6,842 nucleotides of DNA, from the NCBI GenBank assembly GCA_003506735.1, contig DNYS01000194.1, positions 3,554-10,395 on the forward strand, written 5' to 3'. A program made the position numbers and the translations under genes. The notes under the pieces are model-generated. The model saw only the letters and a list, made by a program, of their open reading frames with translations, was not told the origin of the DNA and ran no database searches. The first letter of the stretch is position 1. Every line of letters begins with the position of its first letter. The DNA is from Nitrospinota bacterium. GTDB lineage: Bacteria > UBA8248. Shown here piece after piece: positions 1 through 6,102 of this stretch.

Positions 1-35
1 TTGCTTCGATATATGGATTGGAGCCGTGGATTCGC

Positions 36-62
36 TCAAGGTATGAGTCCACCGGCCGATAA
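36..62 (+). promoter_or_regulatory. Probable sigma-28 (FliA) promoter of the fliD operon
   Basis: The -10 element GCCGATAA (55-62) matches the sigma-28 consensus at all eight positions. TCAA (36-39) stands exactly 15 nt upstream, where the consensus has TAAA; over the longer -35 element TCAAGGTA agrees with TAAAGTTT at five of eight positions. It lies 48 nt upstream of the fliD start, so transcription should begin near position 69-72. Late flagellar genes such as fliD are typical sigma-28 targets, which makes the placement biologically sensible. No sigma-70 or properly spaced sigma-54 element was seen nearby. The call rests on motif and context only. Confidence 0.72.
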
Positions 63-74
63 GATTATTAATTT

Positions 75-91
75 GGCAATATCCAATTGCC
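75..91 (+). promoter_or_regulatory. 5'-UTR hairpin before the fliD ribosome binding site
   Basis: GGCAAT (75-80) and ATTGCC (86-91) are perfect inverted repeats around a 5-nt loop. If transcription starts near 70, this hairpin sits at the extreme 5' end of the mRNA and ends just before the SD sequence GGAGGG (96-101). It could protect the 5' end or affect ribosome access; both roles are inferred. Six base pairs is short, so chance is possible. Confidence 0.35.
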
Positions 92-109
92 CTTTGGAGG
101 GCACTATTC

Positions 110-2770
110 GTGGTCAGCAACATTGGCTCCTCCGGCATTTCAGTCGATGGCCTGATTTCCGGCCTCGATAGCAGCAGCATCATCGAACAGCTTGTCGCCA
201 TCCAGTCTAAACGCATTTTGACCCTGGAATCGCAGCAGGCCGAAGAAACTTCAAAAATAGGTCTGTTCCAACAGCTTCAGGCCCTGGCGCTCGGGGTTCG
301 CACCGCATCGGATACGCTCAAAAATCCCCTCACTTTCAATAAAAATACGGCGACGAGCAGCAACCAGGACATCCTCACGGTCACCGCCACGGAAAATGCG
401 GCGGTGGGAACCAACACGATCACCATCGAGCAGCTCGCGACCAACAACCAATTTGTCTCCAACCGCTTCAGGAACGCGGATGATTCCAGCGGCGTGTCGG
501 GGATCCTCACGCTCACGGTGGGCGAGGGCGCCTCAGCCATCAAGACCGAAATCACTCTCACAAATTCAAACAACTCATTCGCGGAAATCCGCGAGGCCAT
601 CAACAACTCGGGCGCCAAGGCGAGGGCTTCGGTCGTCCAGGTGGATAGCTCCGATGTGCCGTTCCGCCTGGTCATCAACGCGGAAGATCCGGGAACCGCG
701 GGTGCGTTCACCGTCGCCTTCGGCAACTCCTCGTTCCTCTCCACCGAAACCAACGAGGCCGCCGGCGCTGGCGCGGGGACCGACACGGCCACGATCGACG
801 ACGGCGACGGTTCCACCTTCGCCTTCACGAGCGCCCGGCCCATTCCGGGATCGACTCCCACGGTGAAGCTGGATGCCGTCACCATCGCGGAAAAACTCGC
901 CACGCCGACCATCTCAGGGATACGTAACGACGATGCCAACGGAAATCTCGAAGATAAAACCATTTTCTATTATAAGGTTACGGCCATCGATAGCAGCGGT
1001 GAAACCGTGGGAAGCGAAATCGTTTCCCAAAATACAGGCGACGGCGGCGGAGATCAGAGTAACATCCTTACCATTGGCCGGGTGGCGAACAACACCGACC
1101 TGACCTATAAAATTTATTGGTCGTACACCGCTGATTTTTCCGACAGTATTGTGGGGGGCACCGTCGTCGACCCCGGCACGGACATCGTGGCGAATCCCAC
1201 CGTAACCTTCACCCACACTCTCGATGGCGAGGCTGAAGTCACTCCCATCACTCCCGGTGCTTCCCCCACAACCGCCACCCAGGGCTACACCATCGACTTC
1301 GACACGGGGACGGTGAGGTTCAACGATACCCAGGCCGAGGCCGTGAGGTTGACCTACCAGCACGGGGGGCTCGACTTTCAGGAAAGCCAGACGGCGCAGG
1401 ACGCCATACTCAAGCTCGGCACCGGAAGTACGTCATTTAGCATCACAAAAAACTCGAACACCATCACCGACCTTTTCGAGGGGGTCACCATCAATCTGGT
1501 GAAAGCGGACAAAACCGCCCCCATCACCATCAGTGTCGCAACGGATACGGCGGATGTTACGGGATCCGTAAATAAATTTTTGGATGCCCTGAACAAGGTC
1601 AATGCATTTATCGAGGAACAGTCCTTCTTCGATGTCGATACGGGGGATACAGGTGCGCTGATTGGCGATCCGAATGTATTCACCATTCGAAACCGCATCA
1701 GTTCGATCGTGACCTCCGCGGTGACGACCATTGTGGCGGGAAAGATCAGGTCCATCGGCGAAATCGGGGTCACCATCAATCCCGAGACGGGAAATTTTTT
1801 CCTCGACTCCTCGAGGTTTTCCGGAATTCTCAACGATACGCCCGATGAGGTGCGAGACCTTTTCGCGGCGCTCGGTAACGCCACCGACATTGACATATCG
1901 GTCGCCGCTTTTTCGAGTGATACAAAAACGAGCAGCCTTACGGGCTACTCGGTGAGTATCACAAGGGCCGCCGCGCGGGCGGAGATCATAGGGGCTCAGA
2001 ATATCTCCGGTGGTCTTGCGCAGGATGAGACGCTGACCATTGTTTCGGAGAACACCACGTCGGTCATCGCGTTGAAGAGCGGGGCATCCGCCCTGAGCGT
2101 CGTTTCCGACATCAGCTCCGCTCTGCTGGGGGTCGGGATCAAAAATGTCATCGCGAATTTCGATTCCAGCACCGGCAAAATTACCCTCCGCACCAAGGAA
2201 TTTGGCTCGGATCAGACCTTCAAGGTGACGTCCAGTGTGGCGAGCGGGACGGCCCGCAGTACCGGCCTCGGCGCCACAACGGCCAATACCGAGCGCATAT
2301 ATATAGGCGTGGATGTGGCAGGTACAATCAACGGGGAGTCTGCCACCGGAACCGGACAAATTCTCGTTGGGAGCACAAATAACACCAACACCGACGGCCT
2401 CAAGCTTCAGGTGACCGTCAGCGCAAGCAGCCTTTTGGCCCAGGGCGCAAACCAGGGTTCCGTGGTTGTCTCGCGCGGGATTGGGGCCCAGATGGAAGAG
2501 TTCCTCGCCTTTCTCACCGACGAGACTCAAGAAGGGGCGATTCAAAGCGCAATCTCGCAGTCGAACGGCCGAATCGACGACTTCAAGGAGGCGATCGAAG
2601 AGGCGAACGAGCGAGCCCAAAGAGAAAGGGAGCGCCTCGTGAATGAGTTTGCCCAGCTCGAACAAGCGCTGGGCACTTTGCAGACGACCTCCTCGTTCCT
2701 GACCAGCCAGCTCAAACAGCTCGAGGCGAATGCCCATGCATTTGCTGCCCGCGCGGGCAGGAGAAGGTAG
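110..2770 (+). CDS. fliD: Flagellar hook-associated protein 2 (filament cap) FliD, enlarged
   Basis: FliD forms the oligomeric cap at the filament tip, outside the cell, and helps exported flagellin fold into place. The N-terminal FliD domain covers about residues 8-112 (the start resembles the usual GlxSGlD pattern, here LISGLDSSSII). A flagellin hook-IN-like segment follows at about 125-205. The C-terminal FliD domain is recognisable at about 423-590 and 725-880, including VAGTINGESATGTGQ (736-750) and a long terminal helix or coiled coil (about 815-875). At 886 aa it is clearly longer than common FliD proteins (roughly 450-650 aa). The extra length lies in an Fn3-like stretch (about 264-376) and in a second hook-IN-like segment (about 629-710). 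Start GTG at 110 is preceded by GGAGGG at 8-nt spacing. fliS follows 29 nt downstream. No frameshift or internal stop is present. Confidence 0.95.
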   Translation: MVSNIGSSGISVDGLISGLDSSSIIEQLVAIQSKRILTLESQQAEETSKIGLFQQLQALALGVRTASDTLKNPLTFNKNTATSSNQDILTVTATENAAVGTNTITIEQLATNNQFVSNRFRNADDSSGVSGILTLTVGEGASAIKTEITLTNSNNSFAEIREAINNSGAKARASVVQVDSSDVPFRLVINAEDPGTAGAFTVAFGNSSFLSTETNEAAGAGAGTDTATIDDGDGSTFAFTSARPIPGSTPTVKLDAVTIAEKLATPTISGIRNDDANGNLEDKTIFYYKVTAIDSSGETVGSEIVSQNTGDGGGDQSNILTIGRVANNTDLTYKIYWSYTADFSDSIVGGTVVDPGTDIVANPTVTFTHTLDGEAEVTPITPGASPTTATQGYTIDFDTGTVRFNDTQAEAVRLTYQHGGLDFQESQTAQDAILKLGTGSTSFSITKNSNTITDLFEGVTINLVKADKTAPITISVATDTADVTGSVNKFLDALNKVNAFIEEQSFFDVDTGDTGALIGDPNVFTIRNRISSIVTSAVTTIVAGKIRSIGEIGVTINPETGNFFLDSSRFSGILNDTPDEVRDLFAALGNATDIDISVAAFSSDTKTSSLTGYSVSITRAAARAEIIGAQNISGGLAQDETLTIVSENTTSVIALKSGASALSVVSDISSALLGVGIKNVIANFDSSTGKITLRTKEFGSDQTFKVTSSVASGTARSTGLGATTANTERIYIGVDVAGTINGESATGTGQILVGSTNNTNTDGLKLQVTVSASSLLAQGANQGSVVVSRGIGAQMEEFLAFLTDETQEGAIQSAISQSNGRIDDFKEAIEEANERAQRERERLVNEFAQLEQALGTLQTTSSFLTSQLKQLEANAHAFAARAGRRR
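2745..2760 (+). repeat. 16-bp perfect palindrome at the 3' end of fliD
   Basis: The sequence CTGCCCGCGCGGGCAG is self-complementary over all 16 bases. It lies in the last codons of fliD, ending 10 bases before the end of the stop codon. As RNA it would form a 6-bp stem with a 4-nt loop. No T-tract follows, so it is not a Rho-independent terminator; it could be a processing or stability element between fliD and fliS, or a by-product of coding for alanine and arginine at high GC. Confidence 0.4.
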
Positions 2771-2799
2771 CAGGGGAGAATCAAGGGAGAACCGGTACG

Positions 2800-3195
2800 A
2801 TGGCATTACACAATTCCTATTTGAGCTACAAGGAAACCCAGATCAAAACGGCCTCGCCCGTGGCTCTCATCATTCTCCTTTACGAGGGCATGCTGAAAAA
2901 CATCCGGAAAGGAGAGGCGGGGCTCCAGGACGAGGACCGGTACGCCGATTCGGCCTCTCATTTAATGAAGGCGATGGCCATCGTGACCGAGCTGATCAAA
3001 ATCATCAATCCGACGGCTTCGCCGGAGCTGGCGAATGGATTTTTGAACACCAATCGGCATGTTCTGGGCCTGATCGGCGATGCGCTCAAGGAGAAGGACC
3101 GCGCGCCCCTGGCAGAGGCGGCCGAGATTATATTGTCCCTCCGGTCGGCCTGGGTGGAGGTGGCGGCCCGGCAATCCGAGAGACAGGCGGGTTAG
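2800..3195 (+). CDS. fliS: Flagellar export chaperone FliS
   Basis: FliS is a small cytoplasmic four-helix chaperone that binds the C-terminus of flagellin, prevents early polymerisation and hands it to the export gate. The 131-aa length fits the family. Visible family features are the N-terminal Y-L-S-Y region (residues 7-10), the signature KTASPVALIILLYEGML (16-32, compare the usual T-A-S-P-x-x-L-x-x-x-L-Y-D-G), a second helix around KAMAIVTELIKII (57-69) and the C-terminal LRSAW (114-118). ATG at 2800 has an AGGGAG SD sequence (2784-2789) at 10-nt spacing. The gene sits 29 nt after fliD, the usual fliD-fliS order, and should share its promoter. The acidic YDG of many homologues is YEG here. 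Confidence 0.93.
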   Translation: MALHNSYLSYKETQIKTASPVALIILLYEGMLKNIRKGEAGLQDEDRYADSASHLMKAMAIVTELIKIINPTASPELANGFLNTNRHVLGLIGDALKEKDRAPLAEAAEIILSLRSAWVEVAARQSERQAG

Positions 3196-3226
3196 GGGGC
3201 GGCATCATGCATGAAGAGGTTGGATT

Positions 3227-3246
3227 CTCATCCCTCCCGGGATGAG
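3227..3246 (+). repeat. 8-bp perfect hairpin in the fliS-orf209 spacer
   Basis: CTCATCCC (3227-3234) and GGGATGAG (3239-3246) pair perfectly around the loop TCCC. The hairpin lies midway in the 81-nt gap between fliS and the 209-codon gene and has no T-tract after it, so it is unlikely to terminate transcription by itself. It may stop 3' exonucleases or be an endonuclease processing site, giving fliD-fliS mRNA a different stability from the downstream gene; this is inference. The strong SD sequence of the next gene begins 17 nt later. Confidence 0.5.
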
Positions 3247-3276
3247 CCGTAAGGGAGAACGGAAAGGAGCGTTACC

Positions 3277-3906
3277 GTGAAAGCATTGCGATTCAAGCTG
3301 GACGAGGAATGGTACGATTTGCCCGGTGAGATGGAAACCTTCGGGGCCCTTCGGGACTGGGTGAGTTCCATGCTGAAGGAGGAGGACCGCGTTCTCTTGG
3401 GAATCATGAGCGGCGATGCGACCCTTCGGGCGGAAGATATCGAAAGCAGCGTTGATCGCCTCATCAGCCAGTTTGATACCCTGGAATTTTATTCGGCCGC
3501 CCCGGCCATCCTCGCCTGCCAGACCTGCGGGGATTTGATCGAATTTATGGACGTCCTCGAAGAGCGCGGGGAGCGGATGCGGGCGGGCATCGAGGCCCAA
3601 GACCACGGGACGATTGCGCTTCGCTTCAAGGAGTGCATCGAGGGCTGGAACCTCGTGCTCCAGGGCCTGCGAAACCTGATTCAGATGGCCAATATGGATT
3701 CGTCCACAGTCGAAATCGGCGGCCAGTCGCTTTCCGACGCGGCGGCCTCAATGAGGGGCATCACCCTGAAGATGGCCGATGCCTTTACGCGGGGGGATAT
3801 GGCGTCGTTGAACGTGGTGGTTACCGAGGAGCTGGGCGAATACATCAACCCGCTCCGGGAGGTTTTTGAGCGGGTCCTGGAAAAACTCGAGGAAGCCGCC
3901 GTATAG
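3277..3906 (+). CDS. Unrecognised flagellar-operon protein, 209 aa, in the FliT position
   Basis: I do not recognise a named family. The start is GTG at 3277 with a strong SD AAAGGAG (3263-3269) at 7-nt spacing. The N-terminal part (about 1-72) alternates short hydrophobic strands and a helix, ending in DTLEFY, somewhat like a ubiquitin/ThiS-like beta-grasp fold. The rest (about 75-209) looks wholly helical, with an amphipathic last helix (about 184-206, NPLREVFERVLEKLEE). There is a C81-x2-C84 pair and a further Cys at 120, but no complete metal site. No signal peptide or membrane helix is seen, so it should be cytoplasmic. It is the last gene before the terminator and shares the fliD-fliS transcript, where other bacteria carry the FliD chaperone fliT. 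A FliT-like or other assembly role is inferred from position only; it is about twice the length of typical FliT. Confidence 0.85.
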   Translation: MKALRFKLDEEWYDLPGEMETFGALRDWVSSMLKEEDRVLLGIMSGDATLRAEDIESSVDRLISQFDTLEFYSAAPAILACQTCGDLIEFMDVLEERGERMRAGIEAQDHGTIALRFKECIEGWNLVLQGLRNLIQMANMDSSTVEIGGQSLSDAAASMRGITLKMADAFTRGDMASLNVVVTEELGEYINPLREVFERVLEKLEEAAV

Positions 3907-3944
3907 CCTTTCCAAATCACGGATATTTCACCATAACCTTGAAG

Positions 3945-3969
3945 CCGGGCGCCGACGCGCCCGGTTTTT
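3945..3969 (+). terminator. Rho-independent terminator of the flagellar unit
   Basis: CCGGGCGC (3945-3952) pairs perfectly with GCGCCCGG (3957-3964) around the loop CGAC, followed directly by TTTTT (3965-3969). The preceding GAAG can add AA-TT and G-U pairs. It stands 39 nt after the stop codon of the 209-aa gene and should end the fliD operon before the convergent transporter gene. In the remaining 141 nt to position 4110 I see no gene, only a C/G-rich stretch with a run of nine G at 4095-4103. Confidence 0.9.
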
Positions 3970-4110
3970 CTTTGGGCCCCTCTCCCGAGTGACGGGGCCG
4001 CCTTTGCGGGGAGGGACCCCGAACGGATCGAGAGGCTGGTCTCTGGCCTGCTTTTTCCTGCTTTGGGGATACTTCGGGTATGCTTCGAGGTTTCGGGGGG
4101 GGGAGAGGGG

Positions 4111-5394
4111 TTATGTCGTCTCCCCGGCCAGCTTGGTCTGGGCCACCCCAGCTGCTCCGGCCGCCCCGGCAGGAAGGAACTTTCTGTCAGGGTAAATCCA
4201 TACCAAAAAGAGCGAGACCACTCCGATCGCGAAGCTGAAAACAAACGCCAGGGTGTAGTTTCCAGCCAGGTCGTAGAGAACGCCTCCCAAAAAACCGCCC
4301 GCGGCCATGCCGACGCTGGCTCCCGACGTGAAGGTCCCGACGAGGAGGCCAACGCGCTTGGGGCCGTAAAACTCCCGCGTCACGAGCGGGTACATCGTGC
4401 CGTGCCCGCCGATGCCCAGCCCGGCGAGCGAGGTGACCAGATAGAGGACCGGAAGCGTCGGCGAGAACAAAAGCAGGGGGATGGGAAGGGTCTGAATGAT
4501 GAGGGCCGAGAAAAGGGCCTTTTTGGGGCCGATTCGGTCCGAGAGCACCCCGCAAAACAGGCGCCCGAGAAGCGCTCCCGCCCCGAGGGCGCTCATCAGC
4601 ATGGCCGCCTGGAATCGCGGGATTCCGCTCTCGATCGCGAAAGGCACGATATGAACGAGAAGGATCGAGTGACACATGCAATCGGTGGTGTGGCTTCCCA
4701 ATACGGTCCAGAAGGACCTCCGCCGGACAATCTGGGACATCCCCTGGGCGGCCTCGGGCAGGGGGGCCACCTCCCGGTGCCTGGGCCCCACCGCGCCGCC
4801 GCCGCTCTCGGATTCCGTCATGGGCCGAAGAAGTAGCACGGCCGGAATGGCGAGGGCCAGAACGACCGCCCCTATCGCCATATAGGAGAGGCGCCATCCG
4901 AATGAGGTGATGAAATAGCCGATGAGGGGGGCCGTCAGAAGAATTCCCAGCCCGCCGCCGGCGCCCGCGAGGCCCGTGGCCAGCCCCCGGTTCCGGGTGA
5001 ACGAGCGCTGGATGTAGGCGATAACCGGCGTATTGAACGCGCTTCGGCCGAGGCCGGTGACTGCGCCGACCAGAAGATAAAATTCCAAAATGTTCTGGAG
5101 CCGCGAGGCGAAATACATGGCCCCCACGATCAGGAAGGTTCCGCCGAAGACGACGTACCGCGCCCCGTAACGGTCCGCCAGCCAGCCCGCCAAAATCGCG
5201 CTCCCCGAACCCGCCAGCATGAAAATGGAAAATCCGGCCGAAATGGCCGAGCGCGACCAGGAGAATTCATCGAGCAGCGGTTTGATGAAGATGCCGAAGT
5301 TGAAGTTCAGGCTCGATCCGAGCCCCAGAATGATGAAGCAAGAGGCGATGACGGTCCATTGCCGGGAGGAAAAGACAAACGATGGTTTCTTCAT
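4111..5394 (-). CDS. Major facilitator superfamily transporter, monocarboxylate/oxalate-formate-like
   Basis: This is a 427-aa inner-membrane secondary transporter with twelve predicted helices, at about residues 13-33, 48-68, 80-98, 104-124, 137-160, 170-190, 228-250, 262-282, 293-310, 314-334, 348-370 and 380-400. MFS motif A is clear in the first half (GWLADRYGAR, 70-79) and repeated in the second half (GVLSDRIGPKK, 282-292). The charged loop at 190-227 is the usual central cytoplasmic loop. The overall pattern, including GLGIGGHGTMYPLV in helix 10, resembles bacterial MCT/OFA-type anion transporters; the substrate cannot be read from sequence. I chose ATG at 5394 because MKKPSFVFSSRQW leads directly into helix 1 and has GGAG upstream, though at a long 11-nt spacing; in-frame ATGs at 5499, 5475 and 5472 would add a proline- and glycine-rich tail not typical of the family. 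It converges on the flagellar unit. The C-terminal tail is alanine/glycine rich. Confidence 0.92.
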   Translation of the reverse strand: MKKPSFVFSSRQWTVIASCFIILGLGSSLNFNFGIFIKPLLDEFSWSRSAISAGFSIFMLAGSGSAILAGWLADRYGARYVVFGGTFLIVGAMYFASRLQNILEFYLLVGAVTGLGRSAFNTPVIAYIQRSFTRNRGLATGLAGAGGGLGILLTAPLIGYFITSFGWRLSYMAIGAVVLALAIPAVLLLRPMTESESGGGAVGPRHREVAPLPEAAQGMSQIVRRRSFWTVLGSHTTDCMCHSILLVHIVPFAIESGIPRFQAAMLMSALGAGALLGRLFCGVLSDRIGPKKALFSALIIQTLPIPLLLFSPTLPVLYLVTSLAGLGIGGHGTMYPLVTREFYGPKRVGLLVGTFTSGASVGMAAGGFLGGVLYDLAGNYTLAFVFSFAIGVVSLFLVWIYPDRKFLPAGAAGAAGVAQTKLAGETT

Positions 5395-5669
5395 GAGGAG
5401 CCGATCTCCCGCCCCTCCCTTCCCGGGCGGAATGGAAAAGCATCCTGGGTGAATGCGTTGCCCTGAAAGCATCATATGGAGGAAGATGGGGCCTGGCAAG
5501 AGATGGGGGGGGCTTTCTCTTCCGTCTCCGGATGTTTGGGGATTCGAGCGGGTATCGCCCTAAAGGTTTTTGGATGGCCCGGAGGGCCGCTTGCCGGGTT
5601 GTCTCAAGGCATAAAGCGGAGGGGGCTCCGATCGCCGCCCAATGGCGCGTGCCGGGCCTTATGGGCTGG

Positions 5670-5765
5670 CTAGTCCGGATAAATCTGGAACGGGTCCTTG
5701 ATGATATTGTACGCGATGACGCCGATAACGATGACGGCAACGATAATCCAAATAAATGTTTCCAT
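5670..5765 (-). CDS. Small single-helix membrane protein, 31 aa
   Basis: An ATG at 5765 is preceded on the minus strand by GAGGTG (5776-5771) at 5-nt spacing and opens a 31-codon frame ending in TAG at 5670. The protein starts METFIWIIVAVIVIG and has one strongly hydrophobic helix (about residues 4-22), followed by a short polar tail with K24, D25, two prolines and a final PD. This is the layout of bacterial small transmembrane proteins that attach to larger membrane complexes. I know no named match. It lies 275 nt upstream of the transporter on the same strand; a weak hairpin with CGGAG/CTCCG arms (5617-5630) followed by a short T-rich stretch lies between them, so co-transcription is unsure. 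Function is unknown. A non-coding explanation is possible but the combination of ribosome site, length and helix argues for a real gene. Confidence 0.6.
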   Translation of the reverse strand: METFIWIIVAVIVIGVIAYNIIKDPFQIYPD

Positions 5766-5896
5766 CCCGGCACCTCTATCGATTGAGCATCATCGCCCGG
5801 ACAGGGACGGTTCGCCCATTGACTTGTCCATAAACGCTATGGCGGGAAGCGCTGGTCCCACCGCGTACACTTTCCGCCACCAAGATTATTTTTATC

Positions 5897-6025
5897 GTGG
5901 CAAATCGCCGGGCGATGCGCAAGGCGTTTGACGCCAGCCGCATCCGCCGAATCCGCCGCGCCGGGATGGGGGATGCGGCGCCGGTTTATCCCGGCGAGTT
6001 GCCCCCCGGGGCCTCATTCGTGTAA
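5897..6025 (+). CDS. Possible arginine-rich leader peptide upstream of argH (tentative)
   Basis: A GTG at 5897 opens a 42-codon frame that ends in TAA at 6023-6025, 77 nt before argH. Eight of the first 21 residues are arginine, including RIRRIRR at residues 15-21, while the second half has none. Arginine codons clustered upstream of an arginine biosynthesis gene recall leader peptides of attenuated amino-acid operons, and the codons overlap the 5' arm of an inverted repeat. Against it: no SD sequence is visible before the GTG or before the in-frame ATG at 5915, and CGN codons are common by chance at this GC content. Treat as a hypothesis. Confidence 0.2.
   Translation: MANRRAMRKAFDASRIRRIRRAGMGDAAPVYPGELPPGASFV
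5937..5996 (+). promoter_or_regulatory. Interleaved 9-bp inverted repeats in the argH leader
   Basis: Stem A pairs GCCGCATCC (5937-5945) with GGATGCGGC (5971-5979). Stem B pairs CGCCGGGAT (5959-5967) with ATCCCGGCG (5988-5996). The 5' arm of B lies in the loop of A and its 3' arm lies outside, so the two stems would form an H-type pseudoknot or exclude each other. Both are perfect over nine pairs. A GC-rich hairpin GCCCC-CC-GGGGC (6001-6012) follows. No T-tract is present, so a classical terminator is not evident. A role in argH control is inferred from location. Confidence 0.4.
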
Positions 6026-6102
6026 GTATCGGCTTTCATTGGGTATTGGACCCAGACACCGGAGCGGCAATCGGGCGGATCGATGGACGGCGGACGCGAG
6101 AA

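Larger units (their letters stand above)
5766..6102. other. Divergent intergenic region before argH
   Basis: This 337-nt stretch lies between the minus-strand small gene and plus-strand argH and should hold promoters for both, but I found no convincing -35/-10 pair on either strand. TTGACT at 5819-5824 looks like a -35 box yet lacks a -10 at proper spacing. An A/T-rich patch lies at 5882-5896. The only structured part is 5937-5996 (interleaved inverted repeats), with a possible short reading frame at 5897-6025. A further 5-bp inverted repeat, TGGGT/ACCCA, is at 6040-6054. No ArgR-type operator was recognised. Confidence 0.5.

Noticed and set aside
1..48. Tail of an upstream gene at the left edge
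   Set aside because: Short frames end at 46 and 62, but neither resembles the C-terminus of flagellin, FlaG or another expected neighbour, so no gene can be supported.
74..91. Sigma-54-like TGGCA...TTGC before fliD
   Set aside because: The GG and GC doublets are 12 nt apart, not 10, so the spacing is wrong for a -24/-12 promoter.
1433..2806. Long open frame (457 codons) on the minus strand opposite fliD
   Set aside because: It is antisense to a confidently assigned fliD, its product is rich in Arg, Gly and Cys with no family pattern, and long antisense frames are expected at this GC content.
3207..3245. 13-codon frame between fliS and the 209-aa gene
   Set aside because: No SD sequence, very short, and the DNA is better explained as a hairpin-containing spacer.
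4063..4836. 257-codon plus-strand frame opposite the transporter gene
   Set aside because: Its product is a highly charged, low-complexity sequence with no hydrophobic core, and the minus-strand MFS protein with twelve helices and two motif A copies explains the DNA.
5576..5588. GGCCC/GGGCC hairpin upstream of the transporter as a terminator
   Set aside because: Neither strand has a T-tract after it and the stem is only 5 bp.
5480..5640. tRNA-like bases (CTCGAATCCC) on the minus strand
   Set aside because: The T-stem arms do not pair and no acceptor or anticodon arm can be drawn around them.
5721..5728. A second GCCGATAA, as in a sigma-28 -10 element
   Set aside because: It lies inside the minus-strand small gene and has no TAAA-like -35 element 15 nt upstream.
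5267..5773. 168-codon minus-strand frame covering the small gene and the start of the transporter
   Set aside because: It is out of frame with both, its product is serine/arginine/proline rich without family features, and both in-frame genes have better support.
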